DNA of 64,000 nucleotides, taken from Paenibacillus planticolens. GTDB taxonomy: Bacteria > Bacillota > Bacilli > Paenibacillales > NBRC-103111. The position numbers were made by a program, and so were the translations under genes. Shown here piece by piece: positions 53,262 to 61,266 of the stretch. Numbering within the stretch: the first letter of the stretch is position 1; each line of letters begins with the position of its first letter. The DNA is taken from contig NZ_WHNZ01000017.1 of NCBI RefSeq assembly GCF_013141725.1, positions 248,001 to 312,000 on the forward strand. Reading direction: 5' to 3'. Below the pieces are notes generated by a model. The model saw only the letters and a program-made list of their open reading frames with translations, ran no database searches and was not told the DNA's origin.

Positions 53262-53513
53262 TTACAACGATGCTACAGAAACTCCGAGAGTAACTGTTCC
53301 AGCTAGAGCGATTGCTTTTCCAGTCGTCGCCCCGATTGCAACTGCAACAGGAATTGAAATTGGAGCACTTGCCGCAACTACAATACCTGTCCCTACGATA
53401 AGTGCAGCAGCACCAACCACTGCGAATGTTTCAGCCCAACCCCAACCAGCATCAATTAGGAGTGATTCTTCTGCGTTCAATGTTACAAATCTGCTCGAGT
53501 ATACTAATTCCAT
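53262..53513 (-). CDS. Putative class II bacteriocin precursor A (Ala-Gly leader)
   Basis: 83 residues with a GGAGGTGA ribosome site. The 23-residue leader has LNAEESLLI and ends DAG, so the cleavage pair is Ala-Gly in place of Gly-Gly. The 60-residue core begins WGWAETFAVVGAAA, is strongly hydrophobic and carries GATTG (GxxxG). It lies 27 nt upstream of the second peptide. Net charge of the core is close to zero, unlike most cationic class II bacteriocins. Confidence 0.78.
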   Translation of the reverse strand: MELVYSSRFVTLNAEESLLIDAGWGWAETFAVVGAAALIVGTGIVVAASAPISIPVAVAIGATTGKAIALAGTVTLGVSVASL

Positions 53514-53573
53514 CTATTTTCACCTCCTTCCAATTCCCTTAAATATAATCAAATTTCATCTGAAGCTTTTCTT

Positions 53574-54059
53574 TTATGGTAAGTTAGGATTCATGCCTAT
53601 ATAGATATCCATAATGTGTTCTTTACCTTCGTCTAGTTTTTCCTCTTCTGTGAGGTTAATATTATAGACTGCCGTAATCGGTTGGAAATTGTTTTGAGAA
53701 ATAAAACTATTTAAGTTATTATATGCGTTCTCAATAAGACGAGGATCTCCTATATACCTTATATAAACGGCATTGACTAAGAGAAATAAAGGCTTAAAAC
53801 TATAGTCCTTGGTTGAACGAATTTCTTTGTCTATCGCTACTAAAAATTCCATATCTATCACTTGCTCACCATTGATGATTTCTGCCCCAAAAGTGGCTGA
53901 AATAAGTGGGCCACATTTATTCGCCCCATTCTCAGTAATATAATTTATTAATTCAGACAAACGATATTGAACCTCTGATATTTTCTTTTTTTTTCTAAGA
54001 CTCATTACTTTTTCAAAATTAAGGCTCTTATTTGTCTCAATACCCATTGTATTTTTCAC
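53574..54059 (-). CDS. DUF5085-like protein of the bacteriocin cluster
   Basis: 161 residues from a GTG at 54059 (AAAGG 9 nt upstream); the GTG overlaps the end of the preceding small ORF. A Lys-rich segment (SLRKKKKISEV) leads into ENGANKCGPLISATFGAE and then GDPRLIENAYNNLNSFISQNN, a pattern like DUF5085/GyrI-type effector-binding folds. No membrane segment. Role unknown; lies directly upstream of the peptide genes. Confidence 0.6.
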   Translation of the reverse strand: MKNTMGIETNKSLNFEKVMSLRKKKKISEVQYRLSELINYITENGANKCGPLISATFGAEIINGEQVIDMEFLVAIDKEIRSTKDYSFKPLFLLVNAVYIRYIGDPRLIENAYNNLNSFISQNNFQPITAVYNINLTEEEKLDEGKEHIMDIYIGMNPNLP

Positions 54060-54375
54060 ATTACAAGTCCTTTCACCAAATTTCTTAATAATAGAATACT
54101 AAGAAGATAATGTACGTTAAATATCCCAAACAGGACATTCTCATTTGGTGCAGCAATTCTTGTAGCACCTGTAGTATCCGTAATTATTAATTTGCTGATA
54201 GATATTACCAATAATTAATGAAATACAGAAATTTCCCGATAAAAATCCCAAATTTAAAAATGTTAGATACAGTCAGTAATATAAACAATATTGCAATAAT
54301 ATTTCCTAACCATACATTTCTCTCAATGGAGTTTCTCATAAATTGCAGTATAAATATTGTATATTTAGCTAACAT
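54060..54375 (-). pseudogene. Two overlapping small membrane ORFs, probably one frameshifted gene
   Basis: ATG at 54375 (GGTGAAAAA upstream) opens a 56-residue frame ending at 54205 (MLAKYTIFILQFMRNSIERN..., one membrane helix). Shortly before its stop another frame opens (TTG GTA ATA...) and runs about 50 residues to the GTG of the next gene (...DTTGATRIAAPNENVLFGIF..., ending NLVKGLVM). A single shift between them would give one protein of about 105 residues. Both parts are hydrophobic and end to end. Whether this is a real frameshift, a sequencing error or two small genes is open. Confidence 0.5.
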
Positions 54376-54398
54376 TTTTTCACCATCCCATAATTTTC

Positions 54399-54440
54399 AT
54401 AAAATAAAACAATACCCAAGGAACACCCTTCAGGTATTGT
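54399..54440 (-). terminator. Terminator of the GAF/LuxR regulator gene
   Basis: Minus strand CAATACC / GGTATTG around a 16-nt loop, followed by TTTTATTTT, 20 nt after the stop. It separates the regulator genes from the peptide operon. Confidence 0.78.
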
Positions 54441-54458
54441 CTCTATACAAATTAGCAT

Positions 54459-55262
54459 CTATATCAAAAATTTCCGATAATACTGTCCTTTATCTCTAAC
54501 TTGCGTTTTCGAATAGACTTTTTTTAGCATGTTTCGAACTGTACCTTCTGTAATGCCCATATTACATGCAATTTGCAAAACACTTTGATTACCCAGCCAT
54601 GCATGAGCTACCTCTTTTTCTCTAGAAGTAAGTTTATATACCTCAAATTGTTTAGTTAATGATTCTTTTTTTACTTCCGGATCAGACAAGTTCAATTTTT
54701 CAGATATTGTATCAACTAATCTCTCAACCAAAACAGAAGCAAAACTAACCTCAATACCCTCCCTCATCGTCAAGTCTAAATATCCCACAATTTGATCGTT
54801 AACTTTAATCGGATGACAAATACAAGTCCAATCTGAGAACATCTGCAGACTATGATTCGCCCCTTCAACAACCGCAGCACAGCCCAGATGCATGGCTAAA
54901 GAAATGCCATTAATTCCAGCTGAATCAAGCGCAAATGAGCACCCAGGTACAATCTGTGACCGCTTTAGTGCATCCAGGATAGGCTCAGCGCCTTCAACGT
55001 GGATTACTATGCCATCTGTATTAGCCAATACAAAGAAATGAGTGGTAGGAACAACCCGTGAGAGGAATCCGATCTCCTCAAGAACAAGGGTTATAAAACT
55101 ATCTTTTTCACTCATACTCCTTACTTTAGGCAATGCAACAATTGATACGTCAATTTCATAGTTTTCTACGAGGTGTCCAAGTTTGCTTTTTTCTATTACG
55201 GGCAGATCATTATAATGAATCCAGGTTTTGGGGTGTATGTTCAGCTCAGCAAAGACACTCAC
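54459..55262 (-). CDS. GAF-domain LuxR-type transcriptional regulator
   Basis: 267 residues. The central part (about 75-185) resembles the GAF sensor domain of AcoR-type regulators (NTDGIVIHVEGAEPILDALKRSQIVPGCSFALDSAGINGISLA, then WTCICHPIKVNDQIVGYLDLT). The C-terminus is a LuxR HTH (LTSREKEVAHAWLGNQSVLQIACNMGITEGTVRNMLKKVY). A GAF domain with this motif set on a LuxR HTH, without a sigma-54 AAA domain, is an unusual pairing. Ligand unknown; it probably controls the adjacent peptide genes. Confidence 0.82.
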   Translation of the reverse strand: MSVFAELNIHPKTWIHYNDLPVIEKSKLGHLVENYEIDVSIVALPKVRSMSEKDSFITLVLEEIGFLSRVVPTTHFFVLANTDGIVIHVEGAEPILDALKRSQIVPGCSFALDSAGINGISLAMHLGCAAVVEGANHSLQMFSDWTCICHPIKVNDQIVGYLDLTMREGIEVSFASVLVERLVDTISEKLNLSDPEVKKESLTKQFEVYKLTSREKEVAHAWLGNQSVLQIACNMGITEGTVRNMLKKVYSKTQVRDKGQYYRKFLI

Positions 55263-55332
55263 GAATCAAGCTCCTCTCCTGATAAAGCTCCTATGCTCCC
55301 AGTATATATCTTTCATAAAAATTCCATTAGTA

Positions 55333-55956
55333 CTAAATTTTATAGAACCTGTTCTTTACTTTCTCAACTGCTTCCCTTGAGCTCCGCACATTCAATTTCT
55401 TCAGTATCCGGTTCACCTGGTTCTTAATTGTGCTCCCCGATTTAAACAATTTTCTCTCGATTTGCGTTTGCGTAAGTCCCTCCTCAATCAACTCGAATAC
55501 TTCTTTTTCCGCATTCGTCAGTGACGCAAGCAACTCATTTTTCTTAAGTCTCATGTACTCATTCATTACTGTTTGAACTGGTGTTATTTCACACATTACC
55601 GCCCTTATCACACTCGGTAATTTCATGTAATCTGTTTTTGCAACGTAGCTTACAGCTCCAGCAGCCAATGAATGGATGATCAATTCCTTTTCGTTAAACG
55701 AAGTGAGCATAATAATCTTTGTTTCCATCATCATGCTTATTTCCAAAACAGCATCTATGCCTTCCAACTTCCCATCAGAGAGTTGGATGTCCATGAGAAC
55801 AACATCGGGATTTACTTCTCTACATGACTGTAGAGCCTCTTCTTTATTGGTTGCCCTATATACACATTGCAAAACAGGCTCGCGTACCAAGTAGTTAGAG
55901 ATACATGTTATCCATACCGGATCGTCTTCAACAATAAGTATTTTTAAATTATCCAT
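55333..55956 (-). CDS. NarL/LuxR-type response regulator
   Basis: 207 residues: receiver with Asp56 in VVLMDIQLSDG and a C-terminal LuxR HTH (LTNAEKEVFELIEEGLTQTQIERKLFKSGSTIKNQVNRIL). It starts 22 nt after the kinase stop. The untranslated gap contains a run of ten Gs that merges with the ribosome site. Confidence 0.92.
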   Translation of the reverse strand: MDNLKILIVEDDPVWITCISNYLVREPVLQCVYRATNKEEALQSCREVNPDVVLMDIQLSDGKLEGIDAVLEISMMMETKIIMLTSFNEKELIIHSLAAGAVSYVAKTDYMKLPSVIRAVMCEITPVQTVMNEYMRLKKNELLASLTNAEKEVFELIEEGLTQTQIERKLFKSGSTIKNQVNRILKKLNVRSSREAVEKVKNRFYKI

Positions 55957-55960
55957 TTCA

Positions 55961-55973
55961 CCCCCCCCCCTCC
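55961..55973 (-). promoter_or_regulatory. G10 homopolymer in the response-regulator ribosome site
   Basis: Minus strand reads GGA followed by ten Gs, then TGAA and the ATG. The core Shine-Dalgarno is thus embedded in a homopolymer whose length sets its spacing to the start codon. Confidence 0.8.
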
Positions 55974-55978
55974 AACCA

Positions 55979-57331
55979 TTAAGCTGCGGGCAAACTTATC
56001 TTGATCGTAGCTCCATAACCTTGTTCACTAAAAATTTCAATTCTCCCTCCATGTTTCTGAATGACATTAAAGCAGTAAGACAGACCCAGCCCATAATTCT
56101 TACTGTTCAATTTCGTTGTATAAAATGGATCGAAAATGTGATCAAGATCATGTTTTGAAATACCTCCCCCGCTATCCTTCACCAAGATACAAACCTGACT
56201 TCTTGATTCAAGAGTTTCAATTCGAAGCAATCCACCAGCTTTCATTGCATCAACGGCGTTGACAATTAAATTGTTTATCACTTCTTTTACGTGAATTTGA
56301 TCGCACTGGATATCTGGAGTCATTGCATAATGTTCCTCAACAGCAATATTAAATTTTTTAAAAAGAGATTCATTCGTAAGAACACATTCATGCAGAATGG
56401 CTGACACACTAACTTTATTCTTTATCAACTTAACATCCTGAATCTGGTGTTGAATGCGATCAATCATGCTTAACAAATGAGTGGTAGATGAGAGAATTTG
56501 AGATGCGTTACTGTCAATTTCATCGTCCCTTGAACCCATAGTTAGATATTTGATATTCTCAGCAAGAATGTTCACTTTTCCAACTTCATTTTTAATCGCA
56601 TGGTTTAGAAAACTTGTTCCAGAAGTGACAGCTTTTAATGTACTATCAATTCTTCGTCTCTCAAACTTTAGTTGTACGCCAAAAAAATCGAATTTTATGA
56701 TGAAAATAATAAACAGTACAAATAAGAAAAACATCATGATCGCATTCAATCTCCATACTTCATTAAATTGAAATAAGCGAAATATGTAATTGGATAGCAG
56801 TTGAAATAGTACGGGGGGCAGCGCAATTAAATTTGTAAGCAGTCTCCGTTTCTTTGAGAAAGGATTCGTTTCTTTTATATACGTAAATAACAAAAAACAG
56901 CTTCCGGCAATGATGTAGGGGGCCACCCATAGGATTGCAACTTTATAATTATGTGCGATTGCAGGAGTAAGAGGGGTTATAAAGAACATGAGGATGACAG
57001 GGCAAAACAAAGTAACTTTCAGCATTAGTTTTAACTTGTTTCCAAACAACTCTGAATAGCAGAGGCAAAATATCAAATAAGAATAAGGCAATCCATACGT
57101 GTTAGTGAACGATCCTATACTGTAGATGCGATAAAATGTCGCTTCAATACTCGAGCTCATTAGTCCATGATCGGATAGATAGGGCAAAAAGTTCTCGATC
57201 GCAGCTCGTGCGAAACCGCCAGTGCCTCCACAAAATGTAACCAAAGCCACCCAGCGCGTAGACTCATTATGCGGGTTGTTCACAATTAAGATAATTGTAA
57301 TTAACCATAATACTATAAAGGTAAAGATCAT
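55979..57331 (-). CDS. Membrane sensor histidine kinase
   Basis: 450 residues. Seven or eight membrane helices (about 1-220), then a phospho-acceptor region with FLNHAIKNEVGKVN (His near 240) and an HATPase domain: EVINNLIVNAVDAM, DSGGGI, YGLGLSYCFNVIQKHGG. The layout resembles 7TM-type peptide or lipid sensing kinases; no extracytoplasmic domain. Ends 22 nt before its regulator. Signal unknown. Confidence 0.9.
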   Translation of the reverse strand: MIFTFIVLWLITIILIVNNPHNESTRWVALVTFCGGTGGFARAAIENFLPYLSDHGLMSSSIEATFYRIYSIGSFTNTYGLPYSYLIFCLCYSELFGNKLKLMLKVTLFCPVILMFFITPLTPAIAHNYKVAILWVAPYIIAGSCFLLFTYIKETNPFSKKRRLLTNLIALPPVLFQLLSNYIFRLFQFNEVWRLNAIMMFFLFVLFIIFIIKFDFFGVQLKFERRRIDSTLKAVTSGTSFLNHAIKNEVGKVNILAENIKYLTMGSRDDEIDSNASQILSSTTHLLSMIDRIQHQIQDVKLIKNKVSVSAILHECVLTNESLFKKFNIAVEEHYAMTPDIQCDQIHVKEVINNLIVNAVDAMKAGGLLRIETLESRSQVCILVKDSGGGISKHDLDHIFDPFYTTKLNSKNYGLGLSYCFNVIQKHGGRIEIFSEQGYGATIKISLPAA

Positions 57332-57347
57332 CCTTAGCCGTGCCCCT

Positions 57348-58040
57348 TTATTTCAAATCTTCGGAGATTAATATAACCTTATGACGCAATTTAGCCATCC
57401 ACTTCTTTTTATTATTCGAAACAATAAACGGATATTGAACATAATTCAACACGGGCAAGTCGTGCTTTGAGTCAGCAACTGCAATTGTCTTTAAAGGATC
57501 ATATTCCATTGCGGCATTAATTTTAAAATCTTTCAGCTCATCCAGGTTAACCCTTAGCCCCGTCTCATGACTGTCTGCACGGAGACAAATATAGGGGACG
57601 TCAAAGTATTGCCCATACAGCCTTACGATAGGAGTAATGTTAGTTGAAAGTAAAGTCACATTGACGTTGTTCTCTTTAAGATAAAAAATCAAATCGTGCG
57701 TATAACGAATAAACCCCTGTTTGTACTTCGACTCGAATAACTCCACAGAGTTAGTCTCTATTTCGCATAACGAATACCGGTGAAACCTGCGGTAAAAGGC
57801 TCGTTGGAACCAGTCACGATGAATGAAATCCAGTAATAAATAAACCGGCCCCCAGCATATAGCAAAATAAATAAGCCAGCCTCGCCATAGCAGGATACTT
57901 TTGAATTCTTTTCGCTTCATCCACATATAAAGATCCGTTATTTTTGCCTTTGCCAGTGTATTATCAATATCGATTAAAGCTTCCTTAGCTCCATGTTCAA
58001 TAGCACTCTGCATTGGGCCAAAGTCTGTTATGCTCTGCAT
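57348..58040 (-). CDS. HAD-family phosphatase at the head of the sensor operon
   Basis: 230 residues. Motif I DIDNTLA with Asp24, motif II TLLSTN, and motif III/IV AVADSKHDLPVLN match HAD phosphatases of the phosphoserine-phosphatase group. A hydrophobic stretch (about 48-72, ILLWRGWLIYFAICWGPVYLLLDF) suggests membrane association. It is 16 nt upstream of the kinase and shares its promoter. The pairing with a kinase is unusual; the substrate is unknown. Confidence 0.82.
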   Translation of the reverse strand: MQSITDFGPMQSAIEHGAKEALIDIDNTLAKAKITDLYMWMKRKEFKSILLWRGWLIYFAICWGPVYLLLDFIHRDWFQRAFYRRFHRYSLCEIETNSVELFESKYKQGFIRYTHDLIFYLKENNVNVTLLSTNITPIVRLYGQYFDVPYICLRADSHETGLRVNLDELKDFKINAAMEYDPLKTIAVADSKHDLPVLNYVQYPFIVSNNKKKWMAKLRHKVILISEDLK

Positions 58041-58070
58041 AAGTAGGGCACCTCCATAGTTTTAGTCATA

Positions 58071-58111
58071 TTGTAAACAGAAATTATGATTTCTGGTTTA
58101 CAACAATTATA
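58071..58111 (-). promoter_or_regulatory. -10 box and 33-bp palindrome upstream of the sensor operon
   Basis: TATAAT lies at 58106-58111 (minus), without a good -35, suggesting an activated promoter. Directly downstream, 58071-58103 is a near-perfect palindrome: TTGTAAACAGAAAT and ATTTCTGGTTTACAA with one extra base. Flanking ACAACA / TGTTGT repeats surround the -10. Either an operator or a leader hairpin. Confidence 0.65.
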
Positions 58112-58176
58112 CACATAGAAACTGTTGTTTTTTGTCGAAATTTGGAAAACAAACCAAAATATTAACTAAATTATGC

Positions 58177-58212
58177 TAAAAAAAGATCAATTCCCCATAA
58201 AAGGAACTGACC
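58177..58212 (-). terminator. Intrinsic terminator after the sppA-RDD pair
   Basis: Minus strand GGTCAGTTCC / GGAATTGATC followed by TTTTTTT, about 70 nt after the RDD stop. No gene is seen in 58041-58278. Confidence 0.72.
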
Positions 58213-58278
58213 TTACGATGAAAACTCTAATAGAAGACCAAATGTTGACTGTGAATCATCCGTGCTAATCAATTCTGG

Positions 58279-58746
58279 TTATTTCTTCTTTACAACTCGC
58301 GTACCTGCCATTCGATCATGTAGAGCGCGCTTCTCTGAATCCATACCCGCTATGATATAACCAATTAAGAGAATAATTCCAGAAACGAATTTCCCAACGA
58401 TTTCTCGAAGCAAAACGGCCCCCCATGAAAGTGGCTTTCCGTCATTGCGAACGACGCGAACACCGAGAATCATTTTCCCTAGCGTTTGGCCAAAATAAAC
58501 GGTTAAAGTTACGTAGTAGATCAAGGCAATTACATACTCAATAATGCTCAAACTTGCAGGAGGCTTGAGAGGGCTTGTACCAGTCACAAGACTAAGGATG
58601 ACAAAGACAGTTTGAAGTGCAATCGTATCAATCAACAAAGCGACGAAACGAATCCAAAAGCCCGCATAGCTTCGCTCCACATTTGTTCTCGTTTCTGAAT
58701 TCGCATGTCCACTACTATCCTGAGTTACTACCCTATTTTGCACCAT
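58279..58746 (-). CDS. RDD-family membrane protein
   Basis: 155 residues with three to four hydrophobic segments and the RDD pattern: YAGFWIRFVALLIDT, GKMILGVRVVRNDG and ALHDRMAGTRVVKK. Function of RDD proteins is mostly unknown; here it follows sppA by 13 nt, and sppA-RDD pairs are common in Bacillota (as with sppA-yteJ in Bacillus subtilis). Confidence 0.93.
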   Translation of the reverse strand: MVQNRVVTQDSSGHANSETRTNVERSYAGFWIRFVALLIDTIALQTVFVILSLVTGTSPLKPPASLSIIEYVIALIYYVTLTVYFGQTLGKMILGVRVVRNDGKPLSWGAVLLREIVGKFVSGIILLIGYIIAGMDSEKRALHDRMAGTRVVKKK

Positions 58747-58759
58747 TCTTTCTCCCTCC

Positions 58760-59734
58760 TCATGGTTGAAATAAATATAACAAGCGTGGTCCTGTCGTAG
58801 AAGCTGCAGGCAACACTTGCTCCATCAGTTGTGCTGCAGGCGACTTTAGCTGTTGATTAAGCCCATTCAAAGCAGAAAACAAAGAAAACTTTGGCGCATA
58901 CTTAACCACCTCAACATCTTCCAATCCTGTCTTTTGTTTCGCATATTCCGTCGCATCGTCCAACGTGCCAAACTCATCAATGAGCCCCAGTGCTTTAGCT
59001 TGCTGGCCTGAATATACACGACCATCTGCCGCCTTCAAAACGTCATCATGGGATAATTTGCGGCCTTTTTCAATAACCGATACGAATCGTTGGTAGCTTT
59101 CATCCACCAGAGATTGAAAAATATCCTTCTCCTTTTGTGTTAATTCACGAAGAGGACTTCCAATGTCTTTAAATTCTCCGCTTTTAATCGTATTTTGTTT
59201 ATAGCCGAGTAATTCAGCAGTCTTCTCATAATTGGGCAACGAAAAGATAACACCTAGACTGCCTGTAAGCGTCGAGCGATTAGCGAAAATATAATCCGCT
59301 GGAGCGGATATATAATAACCTCCTGAAGCGGCAACAGCTCCCATGCTGATAACCACTGTTTTACCGGCTTGTTTCACACGCTCGATTTCCAAATGAATTT
59401 CATCCGAAGCCACCACTTCGCCTCCAGGACTATTAATTCGTATGACCACTGCCTTTACATTGGGGTCTTGGCTTACTTGCTCTAGTTGAGAAATGAATGC
59501 TCCAGAGCTAAAACTGCTTGAAAAACTGGATTTTTCAGCAATGATGCCTTCCACGTTTAATTGAACAATTTTATTTTTTCCATTCCCGGAAACAACTGTC
59601 TCATCCCATCTGCTCATTCCGCTTCCAAGTTCTTCATTCCAGGAACTAGCTTTAAACACCAGAATGATGATTAGAATAAAAAGAAGAATGCCCATAATTG
59701 TTAAAGCCCAACCTCTCTTGCCGATGAATACCAC
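58760..59734 (-). CDS. sppA: Signal peptide peptidase SppA (S49 family)
   Basis: Membrane-anchored serine/lysine protease that degrades cleaved signal peptides. One N-terminal helix (near residues 13-33), NSPGGEVVASDEIH, catalytic Ser in TLTGSLGVIF and Lys in the upstream-type site (GGYYISAPADYIFANRS region), then DGRVYSGQQAKALGLIDEFG. The start is uncertain: GTG at 59734 lacks a ribosome site, while GAGGTGG is correctly spaced for an in-frame ATC at 59725. About 324 residues. Confidence 0.92.
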   Translation of the reverse strand: MVFIGKRGWALTIMGILLFILIIILVFKASSWNEELGSGMSRWDETVVSGNGKNKIVQLNVEGIIAEKSSFSSSFSSGAFISQLEQVSQDPNVKAVVIRINSPGGEVVASDEIHLEIERVKQAGKTVVISMGAVAASGGYYISAPADYIFANRSTLTGSLGVIFSLPNYEKTAELLGYKQNTIKSGEFKDIGSPLRELTQKEKDIFQSLVDESYQRFVSVIEKGRKLSHDDVLKAADGRVYSGQQAKALGLIDEFGTLDDATEYAKQKTGLEDVEVVKYAPKFSLFSALNGLNQQLKSPAAQLMEQVLPAASTTGPRLLYLFQP

Positions 59735-59831
59735 CTCACTTGCTAAAATAATAGAAAAGGCGCATTGTCTAGAAAAATGCTTGAAAAACACCATTCGATA
59801 ACTATCATATAAGATGAACGAGTCTGATTCA

Positions 59832-59851
59832 TATATCCCATATAGGATATA
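59832..59851. promoter_or_regulatory. Inverted repeat between sppA and the MFS gene
   Basis: TATATCC-N6-GGATATA, perfect 7-bp arms, 20 nt upstream of the MFS -35 hexamer in the divergent intergenic region. Possible operator. Confidence 0.45.
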
Positions 59852-59870
59852 AACACTGCAGATAATCGAA

Positions 59871-59899
59871 TTCGCACTTTAGGTATGCTAAGCTATAAT
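59871..59899 (+). promoter_or_regulatory. Promoter of the MFS transporter gene
   Basis: TTCGCA (59871-59876), 17-nt spacer, TATAAT (59894-59899). Transcription should start about 25 nt before the ATG at 59931. Confidence 0.7.
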
Positions 59900-59930
59900 C
59901 TACTCAATCTATCAAAGGAGACAGACTCTC

Positions 59931-61208
59931 ATGCAAATTGAAGCTCCACTTCCTAAGAAGCCACGCATGCTGGACCAGTTCCTGCTTCCATTTATCAAAT
60001 CGCGCTCCTTCCCTTATTTATGGCTCAGCCAGCTTATTTCCATGCTCGGAGGCTCTATTACAACCGTTATTTTACCAATGGTCGTTTACTCGCTCACAGG
60101 ATCAACAACGATGATGGGCCTGGTCATGACTGCTTATATGCTGCCCTACGTCCTCATGCTCCCCCTGTCGGGATGGATTGTCGATCGTTATGATCGCGTA
60201 AGGATCATGATGCTTTCCGATATCGTCCGCTTCATCGTCATGCTGGCTATTGCGGTGCTTATTTTCTCGGACACGTTATCCGTCCAAATGTTGTTCGGGC
60301 TGGTGGCCATCTACGGCCTCATGGAAGGGCTCTTTCATCCTGCCTATTCCGCCGTACGTGCAACCGTGTTTACACCGGATATTCGCAATGCTGCCAATGC
60401 ATTGACACAAATGAGCAATCAAGGGGTCAGGATTATCGGCCCCGTTCTGGGGGGACTGATCGTTTCCTCCATGTCCGCCAGTTATGGATTCGGCTTGGAT
60501 GCGTTAACCTATCTACTCTCTTATCTGTGTCTGCTGTTATTAGTGAAAAAATCATTGTATGCCAAGCAAAATAAACCGGCCCCCTCACAAAGCAATCCAT
60601 CCTTCTCGTGGAGGCGCGAGTTTCTAGAAGGCATCACGATCCTCAAAGGGCATCCTTGGTTATGGATCACCATCCTGGCCTTCTGTTTCAGTAATATCTG
60701 CTTTAGCGGCATTATCGTCATTCTTGTCCCTTGGCTGTTCAAAGTACATCTTGGGCTGGATCCGCTTATGTACGGGATAGGAATCACTTGCTCAGGGGCC
60801 GGGGCTATTGCGGCGGCATTTATTTTTGGGTCGAGGACTCAGTGGCAGCACCGTGGCCTATTTGCCTATGGCGCTGTGATTCTGAGTGGGGCCGCCCTGC
60901 TGGCGATGCCTTTTACAACGGAACCGATCCTGCTCTGGGCGCTCATGGCCGTCGAAGGGTTCGGACTCATGATCTTCGGTCTCATCTGGGAGACCAGCCT
61001 GCAGGAGCTTGTACCTCCGGAAGCGTTCGGACGGGTGGTCAGTTTGGATCTGTTGGGGTCCTTTGCCTTGCTACCGCTGAGCTACTTCCTAGTCGGCTGG
61101 ATTGCCGATCAAATCGGAGGCGTGATCACCATCACGATATTTGCTTCGATCGGCTTGGCCATTGTCGGTAGTGTGCTGTGCGTTCCGGCCATTCGCCGGT
61201 TTCAGTAG
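59931..61208 (+). CDS. MFS transporter, DHA3/EntS-like
   Basis: 425 residues with 12 hydrophobic segments. FPYLWLSQLISMLGGSIT at the start, GWIVDRYDRVRIMM as the loop 2-3 motif, and ALTQMSNQGVRIIGPVLGG fit the drug-efflux DHA3 group of the major facilitator family. AAAGGAG precedes the ATG. Substrate unknown. Followed directly by a strong terminator. Confidence 0.92.
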   Translation: MQIEAPLPKKPRMLDQFLLPFIKSRSFPYLWLSQLISMLGGSITTVILPMVVYSLTGSTTMMGLVMTAYMLPYVLMLPLSGWIVDRYDRVRIMMLSDIVRFIVMLAIAVLIFSDTLSVQMLFGLVAIYGLMEGLFHPAYSAVRATVFTPDIRNAANALTQMSNQGVRIIGPVLGGLIVSSMSASYGFGLDALTYLLSYLCLLLLVKKSLYAKQNKPAPSQSNPSFSWRREFLEGITILKGHPWLWITILAFCFSNICFSGIIVILVPWLFKVHLGLDPLMYGIGITCSGAGAIAAAFIFGSRTQWQHRGLFAYGAVILSGAALLAMPFTTEPILLWALMAVEGFGLMIFGLIWETSLQELVPPEAFGRVVSLDLLGSFALLPLSYFLVGWIADQIGGVITITIFASIGLAIVGSVLCVPAIRRFQ

Positions 61209-61259
61209 AAAAAAGAGGCTTGCTCAGTTATCTGATAACTTTGAGCAGCCTCTTTTTTA
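61208..61259 (+). terminator. Terminator of the MFS gene
   Basis: AAAAAAGAGGCT-TGCTCA / TGAGCA-GCCTCTTTTTT, a long stem with a T-run, overlapping the stop codon. Works on both strands. Confidence 0.9.
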
Positions 61260-61266
61260 GGTTTTC

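Noticed and set aside
54218..54499. A 93-residue plus-strand frame in the gap before the GAF/LuxR gene
   Set aside because: No ribosome site, runs through a terminator and into the 3' end of the regulator on the other strand; the minus-strand small ORFs fit better.
45974..58040. The AT-rich accessory block as a prophage or integrative element
   Set aside because: No integrase, terminase, structural phage gene, tRNA or flanking direct repeat was seen; it is better described as a peptide-export gene cluster.
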